NCBI RefSeq assembly: GCF_032464895.1 | Contig: NZ_JAWDIC010000001.1 | Span: 1,488,001-1,552,000 of the forward strand | Source of the DNA: Phycicoccus sp. M110.8 | GTDB taxonomy: Bacteria; Actinomycetota; Actinomycetes; Actinomycetales; Dermatophilaceae | Length of the DNA: 64,000 nucleotides | Direction of reading: 5' to 3' | Shown here: in pieces, positions 36,947 to 45,533 of the stretch | Layout: each line of letters starts with the position of its first letter | Numbering within the stretch: the first letter of the stretch is position 1 | Translations under genes and position numbers: made by a program | The notes under the pieces: generated by a model | The model's input: the letters and a program-made list of their open reading frames with translations, nothing else | Told to the model about the DNA's origin: nothing | Database searches by the model: none

Positions 36947-38284
36947 TCAGGTCGGCAGGGCGTCCCGGCGGCGCACCAGGAGGGCGCGCTCCGCGTCGTT
37001 GCCGCAGCGCTCGATGGCGAGGGCGTATGCCGCTCGGGCGGCGTCGACGTCGCCGGCGCGGGAGAGCAGCTCGGCCCGCACGGCAGCGAGCCGGTGGCCG
37101 TGCGCCAGCTCGTCCTCGAGGCCGTCGAGGGCGGCGAGCCCGGCCTGCGGTCCGTGGGCCTCGGCCACGGCGACGGCCCGGGCCAGCCGGGCGCTGGGGC
37201 CGGGAGCGAGCTCGAGCAGCTGGTCGTAGTGCGCCACGACACGCACCCAGTCCGTGTGCCCGGCGGTCGGCGCGGTGGCGTGCTCGGCCGCGATCCGGGC
37301 CTGGACGGCATACCCGGCCGCCTGCACGGTGATGGGGCCGGTGAGGTGCGGCGAGGCGAGCAGCCCGAGCGCCTCGTCCACCTCGTCGCGGTGCCAGCGG
37401 GTGCGGTCCTGGTCGGGCAGCAGCACGATGCCGCCGGCGGGGTCGACGCGGGCGTCGCGCCGCGAGTGCTGCAGCAGCATGAGCGCGAGCAGTGCCACGA
37501 GGACGGGCTCGCCGGGTCGCAGGGTCAGGACCACCCGCACCAACCGGATCGCCTCGCCGGCGAGCTCGGTGCGCACCGCGTCGGGCCCGCTGCCCGGGGC
37601 GTACCCGGCCGTGAACGCGAGGTAGGCAGTCTGGGCGACCACGTCCAGTCGCTGCGGGAGCTCGGCGGCGGACGGCACGGTGAACGGGATGCCGGCGGCC
37701 ACGATCTTCTTCTTGGCCCGGGTGATCCGGGCCGCCATCGTCGCCTCCGGCACGAGGAAGAGCCGGGCCACGTCGGCCGTGGCCAGGCCCAGGACGAGCC
37801 GCAGCGTCAGGGCGCTGGCGGCCGCCGGGTCCAGCGCGGGGTGGGTGCACAGGAGGACCAGGCGCAGGAGGTCGTCCTCGACGAGGTCGCCCGGGTCGGC
37901 ACGGACGGCACCGCCACGCTCGGCCTCGCCCTCGGACTCGACGACGAGCAGCGGCACCTTGCGCTGCGCCATCGCCTCGCCCCGCAGCCGGTCCAGGACG
38001 CGGCGCCGGGCGGTGGTGTGCAGCCAGCCGGCGGGGTTGTCCGGCACGCCGTCCCGGGGCCAGCGCCGGGCGGCCGCCTCGACCGCGTCGGCCAGCGCGT
38101 CCTCGACGAGGTCGAGCCGGCGGAACCGCGCGAGGAGCAGGGACACCAGGCGTCCCCACTCCTCGCGCACGACCCGCGCCAGGACGTCGGCGGGCTGGTG
38201 CCCGGCCGGCGCCACGTCGGCGGCCCCGCTGTCGACCGGCTCGTCACGCGCAGGCTCGTCGGGTCCCGGTCCGGCCGTGGTCAC
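36947..38284 (-). CDS. ECF42-type RNA polymerase sigma factor with long C-terminal domain
   Basis: A 445-residue sigma factor. Region 2 (EEWGRLVSLLLARFRRLDLV, then EDALADAVEAAARRWP) and region 4 (LVLGLATADVARLFLVPEAT) fill the first 200 residues; the rest is a helical TPR-like extension (TAYLAFTAGYAPGSG, LLALMLLQHSRRDARVD, YDQLLELAPGPSARLARAVA) that is characteristic of the ECF42 group. That group has no anti-sigma factor and is linked to YCII/DGPF proteins. Three such genes sit directly upstream on the same strand, 13, 20-odd and more bases apart, so all four probably form one operon. Confidence 0.9.
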   Translation of the reverse strand: MTTAGPGPDEPARDEPVDSGAADVAPAGHQPADVLARVVREEWGRLVSLLLARFRRLDLVEDALADAVEAAARRWPRDGVPDNPAGWLHTTARRRVLDRLRGEAMAQRKVPLLVVESEGEAERGGAVRADPGDLVEDDLLRLVLLCTHPALDPAAASALTLRLVLGLATADVARLFLVPEATMAARITRAKKKIVAAGIPFTVPSAAELPQRLDVVAQTAYLAFTAGYAPGSGPDAVRTELAGEAIRLVRVVLTLRPGEPVLVALLALMLLQHSRRDARVDPAGGIVLLPDQDRTRWHRDEVDEALGLLASPHLTGPITVQAAGYAVQARIAAEHATAPTAGHTDWVRVVAHYDQLLELAPGPSARLARAVAVAEAHGPQAGLAALDGLEDELAHGHRLAAVRAELLSRAGDVDAARAAYALAIERCGNDAERALLVRRRDALPT

Positions 38285-38297
38285 GAGGGCTCGCCGG

Positions 38298-38660
38298 TCA
38301 CGACGCGTCGTACCCCTCGACCCGCACGGTCGGCCGGACCTCCACGGTGTACCCCCGCGGCAGCAGCGTGGCAGCGGCTATCGCGGTGTCGAGGTCCGGC
38401 AGCTCGACGTCGTAGTAGCCGCCGACCTGCTCGGCCAGCTCGACGAAGGGACCGTCGGTCACGGCCACGGTGCCGTCCTCGCGGTGGCGCACCGTGGTCG
38501 CCAGGTCGGCGCCGGCGAGGGCGGCACTGGAGACCCGGCGGCCGTGCCGGTCGACGTAGCGCTCGAAGGCGTGGTGGGCGTCGAAGTGCTCCTGGCGGAC
38601 CTGCTCCGACGCGTCCTCCCACTCCGCCGGCCGGTACGCCATGAGCACGACGTACCTCAC
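38298..38660 (-). CDS. YCII/DGPF-family protein, copy 3 of 3
   Basis: A 120-residue dimeric alpha-beta-barrel protein: MRYVVLMAYRPAEWEDASEQ, then the signature TDGPFVELAEQVGGYYDVEL. YCII proteins have a conserved His/Asp pair and unknown chemistry. It is next to the ECF42 sigma gene (13 bases away), matching the usual DGPF-ECF42 pairing. It is divergent enough from its two neighbours to be an old duplication. Confidence 0.9.
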   Translation of the reverse strand: MRYVVLMAYRPAEWEDASEQVRQEHFDAHHAFERYVDRHGRRVSSAALAGADLATTVRHREDGTVAVTDGPFVELAEQVGGYYDVELPDLDTAIAAATLLPRGYTVEVRPTVRVEGYDAS

Positions 38661-38667
38661 CGTCGCC

Positions 38668-39030
38668 TCACGACGGCCGGTCCTCGGGGGTCACGACCCG
38701 GCGGACCTCGATGCCGTCGCCGACGGCCGCGATGATCTGGCAGCAGTCCAGCAGGTCGTCGAGGTCGTCGGTGCGCACCTGGTAGAAGCCGCCCACCTGC
38801 TCGGTGACCTCCGCGAAGGGCCCCTCGGTGACCGCACCGCCGCCGGGCGGGATGCGCCGACCCTCGCTCGTGGCGTGCAGCTCGGCGCCGCCGGTGATGG
38901 TGTGGCCCCGCTTGGCCAGCTCCTCCGCGAACCGGGCGTACTCGGCATACCCGGCCTTGCGCTTGTCGACGTCCATGGTGGTCCACCAGCGGTCGGCGTC
39001 CCCCACGATCAGCACCACGTACTCGCTCAT
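38668..39030 (-). CDS. YCII/DGPF-family protein, copy 2 of 3
   Basis: A 120-residue paralog beginning MSEYVVLIVGDADRWWTTMD. The signature is changed to TEGPFAEVTEQVGGFYQVRT, with Glu in place of Asp. The ATG has a GAGGGGA 5 bases upstream. It is separated by 7 bases from copy 3, so the two are co-transcribed. Confidence 0.9.
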   Translation of the reverse strand: MSEYVVLIVGDADRWWTTMDVDKRKAGYAEYARFAEELAKRGHTITGGAELHATSEGRRIPPGGGAVTEGPFAEVTEQVGGFYQVRTDDLDDLLDCCQIIAAVGDGIEVRRVVTPEDRPS

Positions 39031-39040
39031 GTCGCTCCCC

Positions 39041-39400
39041 TCACATGCCCACGGTCGGGCGGATCTCGATGGCCGGGTGGAACGGCGTCGCGAGGAGCCG
39101 GCCGCACACGCGGGCCAGGTCCTCGACGTCGTCCGTCTCCACCAGGTAGTAGCCGCCGACCTGCTCGGCGCTCTCGGCGTATGGGCCGTCGGTCAGGGTG
39201 ACGTCGTCGAGGGCGCTCCCCCGGACGACGCGCGACTGCGACGACGGGGTGAGCTGGGCGCCGCCGAGCCGCTTGTGGCCGCGGCGCTCGAGCAGCTCGA
39301 CGAACTCGTTGTGGGCCGTGTGCAGGTCCTGCCTCTCCTGCTCGGTCGCGGTGGCGTACCGGCCCTCGGGGCTCGGCAGCAGAACGAGGTACTGGGTCAT
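39041..39400 (-). CDS. YCII/DGPF-family protein, copy 1 of 3
   Basis: A 119-residue paralog beginning MTQYLVLLPSPEGRYATATE with signature TDGPYAESAEQVGGYYLVET (Tyr for Phe). It is first in the unit of three YCII genes and the ECF42 sigma gene. GAGAGGAACC lies before its ATG. It starts 15 bases downstream of the TrmH gene stop. Confidence 0.9.
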   Translation of the reverse strand: MTQYLVLLPSPEGRYATATEQERQDLHTAHNEFVELLERRGHKRLGGAQLTPSSQSRVVRGSALDDVTLTDGPYAESAEQVGGYYLVETDDVEDLARVCGRLLATPFHPAIEIRPTVGM

Positions 39401-39415
39401 GGCTGGTTCCTCTCG

Positions 39416-40180
39416 TCAGTGGGTGTGCGTGCACCCTGGTGACGTACGGGCGGCGGCCGGATCGACAGCCTGGCCGGGGATCTTCTGCGCGGGCACCACC
39501 TGGTCGAAGACGTGCTGGCGCACCCACGCGTGCATCGCGATCGCCGCGGCGGCGCCGGCGTTGATCGAGCGGGTCGAACCGAACTGCTCGATGTGCAGCA
39601 CCTGCGAGCAGGCGGCGCGCACCTCCTCGCTCAGCCCGGGCCCCTCCTGGCCGAAGACGAGGACGCAGTGCCGGGGCAGGGTCGCGGTCTCCAGCGGGAG
39701 CGAGCCGGGCAGGTTGTCGATGCCGACGAGCGGTATGCCGGTGGGCCGGCCCTCGCCGTCCGGCGGGCCTGCGGTGGCAGCCCAGGCCACGAGGTCGGCG
39801 ACGGTGGGGTGGTGCAGCTCGTGCTGGTAGCGGTCGGTCACCATCGCGCCGCGCCGGTTCCACCGACGGCGGCCGACGATGTGGAAGGCGTTGGCGTTGA
39901 AGGCGTTGGCCGTCCGGACGACGGACCCGATGTTGAAGTCGTGGCCCCAGTTCTCGATGGCCACGTGGAAGTCGTGCCGGCGGGTGTCGAGGTCGGCCAC
40001 GATCGCGTCGTGCCGCCAGTAGCGGTAGCGGTCGACGACGTTGCGGCGGTCGCCGTCGCGCAGCAGGTCGGGGTCCCAGTGGTCGCCGGCGGGCCAGGTG
40101 CCGGGCCACGGTCCGACCCCTACGTCGTCCGGGCGCGCGGTGTCCTGCGCCCCCGACCGGTCGACCGTCTGCTCACCCAC
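39416..40180 (-). CDS. TrmH/SpoU-family RNA 2'-O-methyltransferase
   Basis: A 254-residue knotted (SPOUT) methyltransferase. The three motifs are present: ENWGHDFNIGSVVRTANAFN (motif 1), CVLVFGQEGPGLSEEVRA (motif 2) and GSTRSINAGAAAAIAMHAWV (motif 3). The target RNA cannot be read. The GTG at 40180 is preceded by GGGTGGG. It is located where actinobacteria often carry such a gene, between fbaA and pyrE; the YCII-ECF42 unit lies between it and DUF3151. Confidence 0.9.
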   Translation of the reverse strand: MGEQTVDRSGAQDTARPDDVGVGPWPGTWPAGDHWDPDLLRDGDRRNVVDRYRYWRHDAIVADLDTRRHDFHVAIENWGHDFNIGSVVRTANAFNANAFHIVGRRRWNRRGAMVTDRYQHELHHPTVADLVAWAATAGPPDGEGRPTGIPLVGIDNLPGSLPLETATLPRHCVLVFGQEGPGLSEEVRAACSQVLHIEQFGSTRSINAGAAAAIAMHAWVRQHVFDQVVPAQKIPGQAVDPAAARTSPGCTHTH

Positions 40181-40210
40181 GGGCCCACCCTAGGTCCGCG
40201 ACCGAGCCGT

Positions 40211-40258
40211 GGGTGCGGTCGTCGGTGGGTGCGGTCGTGGTTGGGTGCAGTCGTCGGC
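40211..40258. repeat. 16-bp tandem repeat between divergent genes
   Basis: GGGTGCGGTCGTCGGT, GGGTGCGGTCGTGGTT and GGGTGCAGTCGTCGGC follow each other (40211, 40227, 40243). They fill most of the 99-base gap between the TrmH gene and the LLM gene, where both promoters should be, so the repeats could be regulator sites. Confidence 0.8.
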
Positions 40259-40279
40259 GGTCGCTGCCACGATGCGGGG

Positions 40280-41155
40280 ATGGCGCCCCTCACCCCACCG
40301 CGGCTCGGCATCGCCTTCGTCCCGACCCTGCCGCCGGAGTCGCTGCCCGAGCTGGCACGCGCGGCCGACGAGCACCTCGACGACCTGTGGGTCTGGGAGG
40401 ACTGCTTCAAGCAGAGCGGCATCGCCTCTGCCGCGACCGCCCTGGCCACGACCAGCCGGGTGCGCGTGGGGCTCGGGCTCATGCCGGCGGCCCTGCGCAA
40501 CGTCGCGCTCACCGCCATGGAGGTCGCCACCCTGGCCCGGCTGTTCCCCGGGCGCTTCGTCCCGGGCGTCGGGCACGGCGTGCAGGACTGGATGGCGCAG
40601 GCAGGAGCCCGCGTCGCCTCGCCCATGACGCTGCTCGAGGAGTACACCGAGGCGCTCGTGCGCCTGCTCGTGGGCGAGGAAATGACCACGCAGGGTCGCT
40701 ACGTCCGCCTCGACCGCGTCCGGCTCGACTGGCCGCCGACGACACCCGTGACCGTGATGAGCGGGGGCCACGGGCCCCGCACCCTCGCCCTCGCCGGCCG
40801 GCTCGTCGACGGCATCCTGCTCGCCGGCGGGCTCGGCCTCGACGACCTGCGCTCGGCGGTCGCGACGGTCCGCGCCGCCCGCCCCGCCGACGCCCCCGCG
40901 CCCGAGGTCGTCCACACCCTGATGGCCGACACGGGTCCCGGCGCCGACGACCGCGTGGCTGCCGACCTGGCGGCCTGGGGGCTCGAGCCGACCGGGGGCC
41001 GGGCCGTCGTCGGTGACGCTGCCGCGGTGGCCGCCGCCGTGCTGCGCTGTGCCGAGCTGGGGGCGACCACCGTGGTCGTCCAGCCGACCTCCGCCACCGA
41101 CGCGGCGGACTTCGCCGGCTGGGTCGGCCGCGAGGTCCGGCCCCTGCTCGCCTGA
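40280..41155 (+). CDS. LLM-class flavin- or F420-dependent oxidoreductase
   Basis: A 291-residue luciferase-fold protein: RLGIAFVPTLPPESLPELAR, DDLWVWEDCFKQSGIASAAT, VRVGLGLMPAALRNVALTAM, then FPGRFVPGVGHGVQDWMAQAG and VMSGGHGPRTLALAGRLVDG. This is the pattern of actinobacterial enzymes related to methylene-tetrahydromethanopterin reductase. Cofactor and substrate are uncertain. The ATG lies just after GGGG. Confidence 0.88.
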   Translation: MAPLTPPRLGIAFVPTLPPESLPELARAADEHLDDLWVWEDCFKQSGIASAATALATTSRVRVGLGLMPAALRNVALTAMEVATLARLFPGRFVPGVGHGVQDWMAQAGARVASPMTLLEEYTEALVRLLVGEEMTTQGRYVRLDRVRLDWPPTTPVTVMSGGHGPRTLALAGRLVDGILLAGGLGLDDLRSAVATVRAARPADAPAPEVVHTLMADTGPGADDRVAADLAAWGLEPTGGRAVVGDAAAVAAAVLRCAELGATTVVVQPTSATDAADFAGWVGREVRPLLA

Positions 41156-41229
41156 AAACCCTTTGCCACCAGCGGTCACCGCCTGCTGCCATGGAGGAGC
41201 ACCGACCCACGACTGAACCGGAGAACCCG

Positions 41230-41325
41230 ATGCGAGCTGCTCTCACGTCCCGCCAGGTACCCACCTACCGAATGGATGTGAAGGCAGTTGCGCACGTTGA
41301 TCGTCGGGGTCGTCGCGCATGTTGA
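41230..41325 (+). CDS. Candidate leader peptide overlapping the Tet(M)-like gene
   Basis: A 31-codon frame beginning MRAALTSRQVPTYRMDVKAV and ending RRAC. Its ATG has GGAG 6 bases upstream, better than the main gene's signal. It overlaps the TTG start of the ribosomal protection gene by 38 bases in another frame, so ribosomes reading it would cover that start. Tetracycline resistance genes of this type are often controlled by leader peptides. No experimental counterpart is known to me. Confidence 0.45.
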   Translation: MRAALTSRQVPTYRMDVKAVAHVDRRGRRAC

Positions 41326-43198
41326 CGCCGGCAAGACCAGCCTGACCGAACGGATCCTCCACGAGGCCGGGGTCCTCGACCACCCCGGGAGCGTCGACAC
41401 GGGCGACACCCAGACCGACTCGCTCGACCTCGAACGACGTCGCGGGATCACGATCCGCTCCGCGGTCGCCTCGTTCGAGTGGCACGACACCCTCGTCAAC
41501 CTGCTCGACACCCCCGGCCACTCCGACTTCGTCGCCGAGGTCGAGCGGGCCCTGGCCGTGCTCGACGCCGCCGTGCTCGTCGTGTCCGCGGTCGAGGGCG
41601 TGCAGGCCCAGACGCTGGTGCTCATGCGCGCGCTGCAGCGGCTCGGGCTGCCCGCCCTGCTCTTCGTCAACAAGGTCGACCGGGGGGGCGCCGACCCCGA
41701 CCGGGTCCTCGACCAGGTCGCCGAGCGGCTCACGCCCGACGCGGTCGCCCTGGGCACCGTCGAGGCCCCGGGACGCGACGACGCGGCATACCGGCCGTTC
41801 GAGCTCTCGGCCGCGGAACGGGCCGACCTGCGCACGCGCACCCGGGCGGGCGAGGTGCACCCGGTCGTCCTCGGGTCCGCGATCACGGGCTGCGGCGTGC
41901 GCCCCCTGCTCGACGCGGTGACCGACCTCGTGGCGCACTCCGCCGACGACGCGGGTGGCGCACCCTGCGGCGTGGTGTTCAAGGTCGAGCACACCCCGCA
42001 GGGACGGCGGCGCGCGGTCGTGCGGATGACCGGGGGCACGCTGCGGGTCCGGGACCGGATCGACCTCCCCGGAGCGCGGGGCGAGCGGGTCACCGGGCTC
42101 GAAGTCTTCGAGCCGGGCGGCCCCAGACCGGCCCACGAGGTCGGCGCCGGCCGCATCGCGGTCCTGCGCGGCCCAGCCACCGCGCGGGTCGGCGACACGT
42201 TCGGTCCGTGCCGGGGGCGGCGGTATGCCGTGGAGCTGGCGCGCCCCAGCCTGGAGACGGTCGTGGACCCGGTGGACCCCCGCGACCGCGGCCGGCTCTT
42301 CAGCGCCCTCACCGAGCTGGCCGAGCAGGACCCGCTCATCGACCTGCGCCTCGACGACGGGCGCGGCGAGGTGTCGGTCTCCCTGTACGGCGAGGTGCAG
42401 AAGGAGGTCCTCGCCACGTTCCTCGCCGAGGACCACGGCGTGCTCGCCTCGTTCCGCGCGACCACACCGGTCTGCGTGGAGCGCGTCGAGCGTCCCGGGT
42501 CGGCCCACCGGCTCATCGACGTGGCGCCCAACCCGTTCCTGGCGACCGTGGGGCTGCGGGTCGAGCCCGCGGAGGTGGGCAGCGGTGTCGAGCTCGGCCT
42601 CGAGGTCGAGCTGGGCTCGATGCCGCCCGCCTTCTTCACGGCGGTGCGCGAGGGCGTCGGGGCCACGCTCGCGGAGGCCGTGCACGGGTGGGCGGTGCCC
42701 GACTGCCGGGTGGTGGTGACGCACTCGGGTTACTACCCCCGGCAGAGCGCCATGCACGCGAGCTTCGACAAGGCGATGTCGAGCACGGCCGCCGACTTCC
42801 GCAGCCTGGCCCGGCTCGTCCTCGCCGAGGCGCTCGTGCGCGCGGGGACGGTCGTCTGCGCTCCCGTCCACCGGTTCGAGCTCGAGGTGCCGCAGGACCT
42901 CCTCGGCGCCGTCCTCTCCGAGCTGCCGCGGCACCGGGCGGTGCCGCTCACGACCCGGGTCGCGGGGTCGTCGCGCACCTCCCCCGCGGTGCTGACGGGC
43001 CACGTCCCCGCCGAGGAGGTGCACGGCCTGCAGCAGCGACTCCCCCACCTGACACGGGGCGAGGGCGTGCTCACCACCGTGCTCGACCACTTCGGGCCCG
43101 CCGTGGGGCCGCCCCCGGAACGTCGGCGGGCGCAGCCGGACCCGTTCGCCCAGATCGGGGACTGGACCCGCATCTCGCGCAGCTGGCCGGCGGGCTGA
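41288..43198 (+). CDS. Ribosomal protection protein of the Tet(M)/Otr(A) family (EF-G-like GTPase)
   Basis: A 636-residue translation GTPase, close to the about 640 residues of Tet(M). G1 is VAHVDAGKTSLTERIL (residues 9-24), G2 RRRGITIRSA, G3 LLDTPGHSDFVAEV, G4 FVNKVDRGG. EF-G domains II-V follow (GVVFKVEHTPQGRRRAVVRM ... HSGYYPRQSAMHASFDKAM). A true EF-G would be longer and lacks this C-terminal pattern. The start must be TTG at 41288 or 41297, because an in-frame stop lies at 41279 and the P-loop follows at once. Such proteins remove tetracycline from the ribosome; activity here is inferred. Confidence 0.88.
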   Translation: MRTLIVGVVAHVDAGKTSLTERILHEAGVLDHPGSVDTGDTQTDSLDLERRRGITIRSAVASFEWHDTLVNLLDTPGHSDFVAEVERALAVLDAAVLVVSAVEGVQAQTLVLMRALQRLGLPALLFVNKVDRGGADPDRVLDQVAERLTPDAVALGTVEAPGRDDAAYRPFELSAAERADLRTRTRAGEVHPVVLGSAITGCGVRPLLDAVTDLVAHSADDAGGAPCGVVFKVEHTPQGRRRAVVRMTGGTLRVRDRIDLPGARGERVTGLEVFEPGGPRPAHEVGAGRIAVLRGPATARVGDTFGPCRGRRYAVELARPSLETVVDPVDPRDRGRLFSALTELAEQDPLIDLRLDDGRGEVSVSLYGEVQKEVLATFLAEDHGVLASFRATTPVCVERVERPGSAHRLIDVAPNPFLATVGLRVEPAEVGSGVELGLEVELGSMPPAFFTAVREGVGATLAEAVHGWAVPDCRVVVTHSGYYPRQSAMHASFDKAMSSTAADFRSLARLVLAEALVRAGTVVCAPVHRFELEVPQDLLGAVLSELPRHRAVPLTTRVAGSSRTSPAVLTGHVPAEEVHGLQQRLPHLTRGEGVLTTVLDHFGPAVGPPPERRRAQPDPFAQIGDWTRISRSWPAG

Positions 43199-43268
43199 CC
43201 GGGGCGGCGCTGAGGAACCTCTCAGGCCGCTCACAGCGCAGGATTCGAGCGCGACCGGCCGCACCGCA

Positions 43269-43274
43269 TACCCT
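43269..43274 (+). promoter_or_regulatory. -10 element of the DedA gene, leaderless
   Basis: TACCCT followed by 6 bases and the GTG at 43281. This favours the GTG over the ATG three bases on. Confidence 0.45.
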
Positions 43275-43280
43275 TGGCGG

Positions 43281-43973
43281 GTGATGGCTCCCTCGCTCGG
43301 CCCCAACTGGATGGACCCTCAGTGGCTCCTCGGGCAGTTCGGCGCGCAGTTCTTCTGGGTCAGCGCGGCGATCGTCTTCGTCGAGTGCGGGCTGCTGTTC
43401 CCGATCCTCCCCGGTGACTCGCTGCTCTTCGCGGTGGGCCTGTTCATCGCCGAGGGCTCGATCAAGGTGAACATCGGGCTCGCCTGCATCGTGCTCAGCC
43501 TCGTCGCCTTCGCGGGCAACGTCGTCGGGTACGAGATCGGCCGGGCCGTGGGCGCACCGCTGTACCAGCGCGACGGGCGCATCCTGAAGAAGAAGTACTT
43601 CGACGACACGCACGCGTTCTTCGAGAAGTACGGCGCCAAGGCCCTGGTCATCGGCCGGTTCGTGCCGATCGTGCGCACCTTCATCACCGTGGTGGCGGGG
43701 ATCGGCCGGATGGACCGGCGCCACTTCTTCGTGTGGTCGGGTGTCGGCGCGGTCCTCTGGGCCACGAGCGTCACCCTGCTCGGGTACTTCCTCGGCAACG
43801 CCTTCCCGATCCTCAAGGACCACCTCGAGGCCGCGATCCTCGCGATCGTGCTCGTCTCGGTCATTCCCATGGCGGTCGAGATCGTCCGGGCCCGACGCGG
43901 CCGGACCGCCAGCGAGGACGTCGTCGACGAGACCGCCGAGGCCGTCCGCGACCTGCGCGACCAGGCCTACTGA
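43281..43973 (+). CDS. DedA-family membrane protein
   Basis: A 230-residue membrane protein with about five spans. FFWVSAAIVFVECGLLFPIL and PGDSLLFAVGLFIAEGS (with a conserved acidic residue), then GNVVGYEIGRAVGAPLYQRD and KYGAKALVIGRFVPIVRTFI (with conserved arginines) and VVAGIGRMDRRHFFVWSGVG are the DedA/VTT signatures. DedA proteins flip or scramble phospholipids and support drug tolerance and pH homeostasis. Its stop codon lies in a duplicated 16-bp unit. Confidence 0.93.
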   Translation: MMAPSLGPNWMDPQWLLGQFGAQFFWVSAAIVFVECGLLFPILPGDSLLFAVGLFIAEGSIKVNIGLACIVLSLVAFAGNVVGYEIGRAVGAPLYQRDGRILKKKYFDDTHAFFEKYGAKALVIGRFVPIVRTFITVVAGIGRMDRRHFFVWSGVGAVLWATSVTLLGYFLGNAFPILKDHLEAAILAIVLVSVIPMAVEIVRARRGRTASEDVVDETAEAVRDLRDQAY

Positions 43974-43994
43974 CCGACAGGCCTGCTGACCGAC
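43963..43994. repeat. 16-bp duplication containing the dedA stop codon
   Basis: AGGCCTACTGACCGAC (43963-43978, with the stop TGA) is followed directly by AGGCCTGCTGACCGAC (43979-43994). Degenerate further copies (CTGCCGACCGGACC) continue to about 44015. Confidence 0.8.
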
Positions 43995-44026
43995 CTGCCG
44001 ACCGGACCTACCGACAAGCACCCGCC

Positions 44027-45520
44027 CTACTCGGGGCTGTTGACCGTGTCGCGGCCCGTCCGGACGCCCGTCGTGACGCCCTCGTACATGACGTGCGCGA
44101 GCAGGCCCTGCTGGGCGTGCGGCAGGTTGTGGCAGTGGTCCATCCAGATGCCGGGGTTGTCTGCGACGAACGCCACGTCGTAGCTCTGGCCGCTGCGCAC
44201 CTCGAGCGAGTCGGTCCACCACGGGCTCCCCGTGGCCCGCACCCCGTCCCGGGCGAGGACCACCACGTGGTGGCCGTGCAGGTGCATCGGGTGGGCCTGG
44301 CCCGAGGAGTTGTCGATGTGCATGGTGACGACGTCGCCGCGGCTCACCATAAACATCGGCACCGCCGGGTAGAGGTGCCCGTTGACGGTCCACCACACGC
44401 CGGGCCGGCCCCGCACGAAGCCGGGTCGCCGCCCGATCCGGTACTCGAACCTCCGGTCCGCCGACGCGGGGTCGAACCCCAGCGGAGCGGGCTCCCCGTA
44501 CGACAGCAGGTCCAGGGTCTGTCCCGGCGCGGGCGTCCGGGAGCCGGTGCTGCCGACAGGCCCCAGCACGACCGCCGAGCCGCCGAGCTCGACCCGCACC
44601 GCACTGCCGTCGACCGGCACCGGGACGGCGAGGTCGACCCGACCGCCCGCCGGGACGACGACCGAGCGGTCGCGCACCGGGGTGGGCCCGTGCACCTCGG
44701 TGCCGTCCACGGCGAGCACCCGGTATGCCGCCCCGCTCACCCACACCGGCACGACGCCGTTGTCGGTGTTCACCACGCGCACCCGCGCGGTGGCGCCGGG
44801 CCGGACGACCGCCGGCACGTCGCCCACGCGCCCCGCGACGGTGCGCCGCCCGGCATACAGGTGCGTGAGGGCCAGCACGTCGGCGTCCTCGGCGATGCCG
44901 CCCCGCGGGAGCACCACGACGGCGCCCAGCAGGCCCTTCACGACCTGCTCGTGCGAGACCTGGTGCGAGTGGTACCAGTACGTGCCGACCTGCCGCGCCA
45001 CGAAGCGGTAGGTGTGCGACTGCGCCGGCCGGACGGCGTCCTGGGTCACCCCGGCGACCCCGTCCTCGGCGTTGGGGACGTCGAGGCCGTGCCAGTGCAG
45101 GGTCGCGCCGCCGGGGACCGACTCGTTGACGAAGGTGACCTGTACGAGGTCCCCCTCACGCGCAGTCACGGTCGGCCCCGGGGTGGTCCCGTTGAGCGTG
45201 TATGCCGGGACCGGCGGCCCGGACCCGAACCGCACCCTCTCCGCGCGGGCGGTCAGCGTGAGCGCGACGTCGGGGGCCCGGCCGGTGTCGGGCTCGACGA
45301 TCGTGCGCACGTCGAGACCCGTCGCCACGAGCGCACCCGGCCCGTGCCGGTGCGCCGGTGCCGGGCCACCGCCGTAGTCGGGCGTCCCCATCTGGGCGAC
45401 CGAGAAGCTGGCCGGCGCGAAGCTGGCCACCCACATCCACCCGATGGACGCGACGACCGCGGCCGTGGCCAGGAAGGCGACCGCGAGCCGGACCCGCCGA
45501 CGGCGGGCCGGCTCGCCCAC
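44027..45520 (-). CDS. Membrane-anchored multicopper oxidase
   Basis: A 497-residue periplasmic or wall-side oxidase. One N-terminal membrane span (RLAVAFLATAAVVASIGWMW) anchors it. Copper motifs are TLHWHGLDV and TYWYHSHQVSHEQ near the N-terminus, and HPMHLHGHH and MDHCHNLPHAQQGLLAHVMY at the C-terminus, giving the ligands for type 1, 2 and 3 copper. The GTG at 45520 is 13 bases downstream of the preceding gene; GTGs at 45547 and 45580 are alternatives. Likely roles are copper, iron or manganese oxidation; sequence does not decide. Confidence 0.92.
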   Translation of the reverse strand: MGEPARRRRVRLAVAFLATAAVVASIGWMWVASFAPASFSVAQMGTPDYGGGPAPAHRHGPGALVATGLDVRTIVEPDTGRAPDVALTLTARAERVRFGSGPPVPAYTLNGTTPGPTVTAREGDLVQVTFVNESVPGGATLHWHGLDVPNAEDGVAGVTQDAVRPAQSHTYRFVARQVGTYWYHSHQVSHEQVVKGLLGAVVVLPRGGIAEDADVLALTHLYAGRRTVAGRVGDVPAVVRPGATARVRVVNTDNGVVPVWVSGAAYRVLAVDGTEVHGPTPVRDRSVVVPAGGRVDLAVPVPVDGSAVRVELGGSAVVLGPVGSTGSRTPAPGQTLDLLSYGEPAPLGFDPASADRRFEYRIGRRPGFVRGRPGVWWTVNGHLYPAVPMFMVSRGDVVTMHIDNSSGQAHPMHLHGHHVVVLARDGVRATGSPWWTDSLEVRSGQSYDVAFVADNPGIWMDHCHNLPHAQQGLLAHVMYEGVTTGVRTGRDTVNSPE

Positions 45521-45533
45521 GACCTGCGAGGAC

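Noticed and set aside
41154-41176. WhiB7-type promoter for the Tet(M)-like gene
   Set aside because: The A-rich block is short and the -10 match poor, so I do not list it as a feature.
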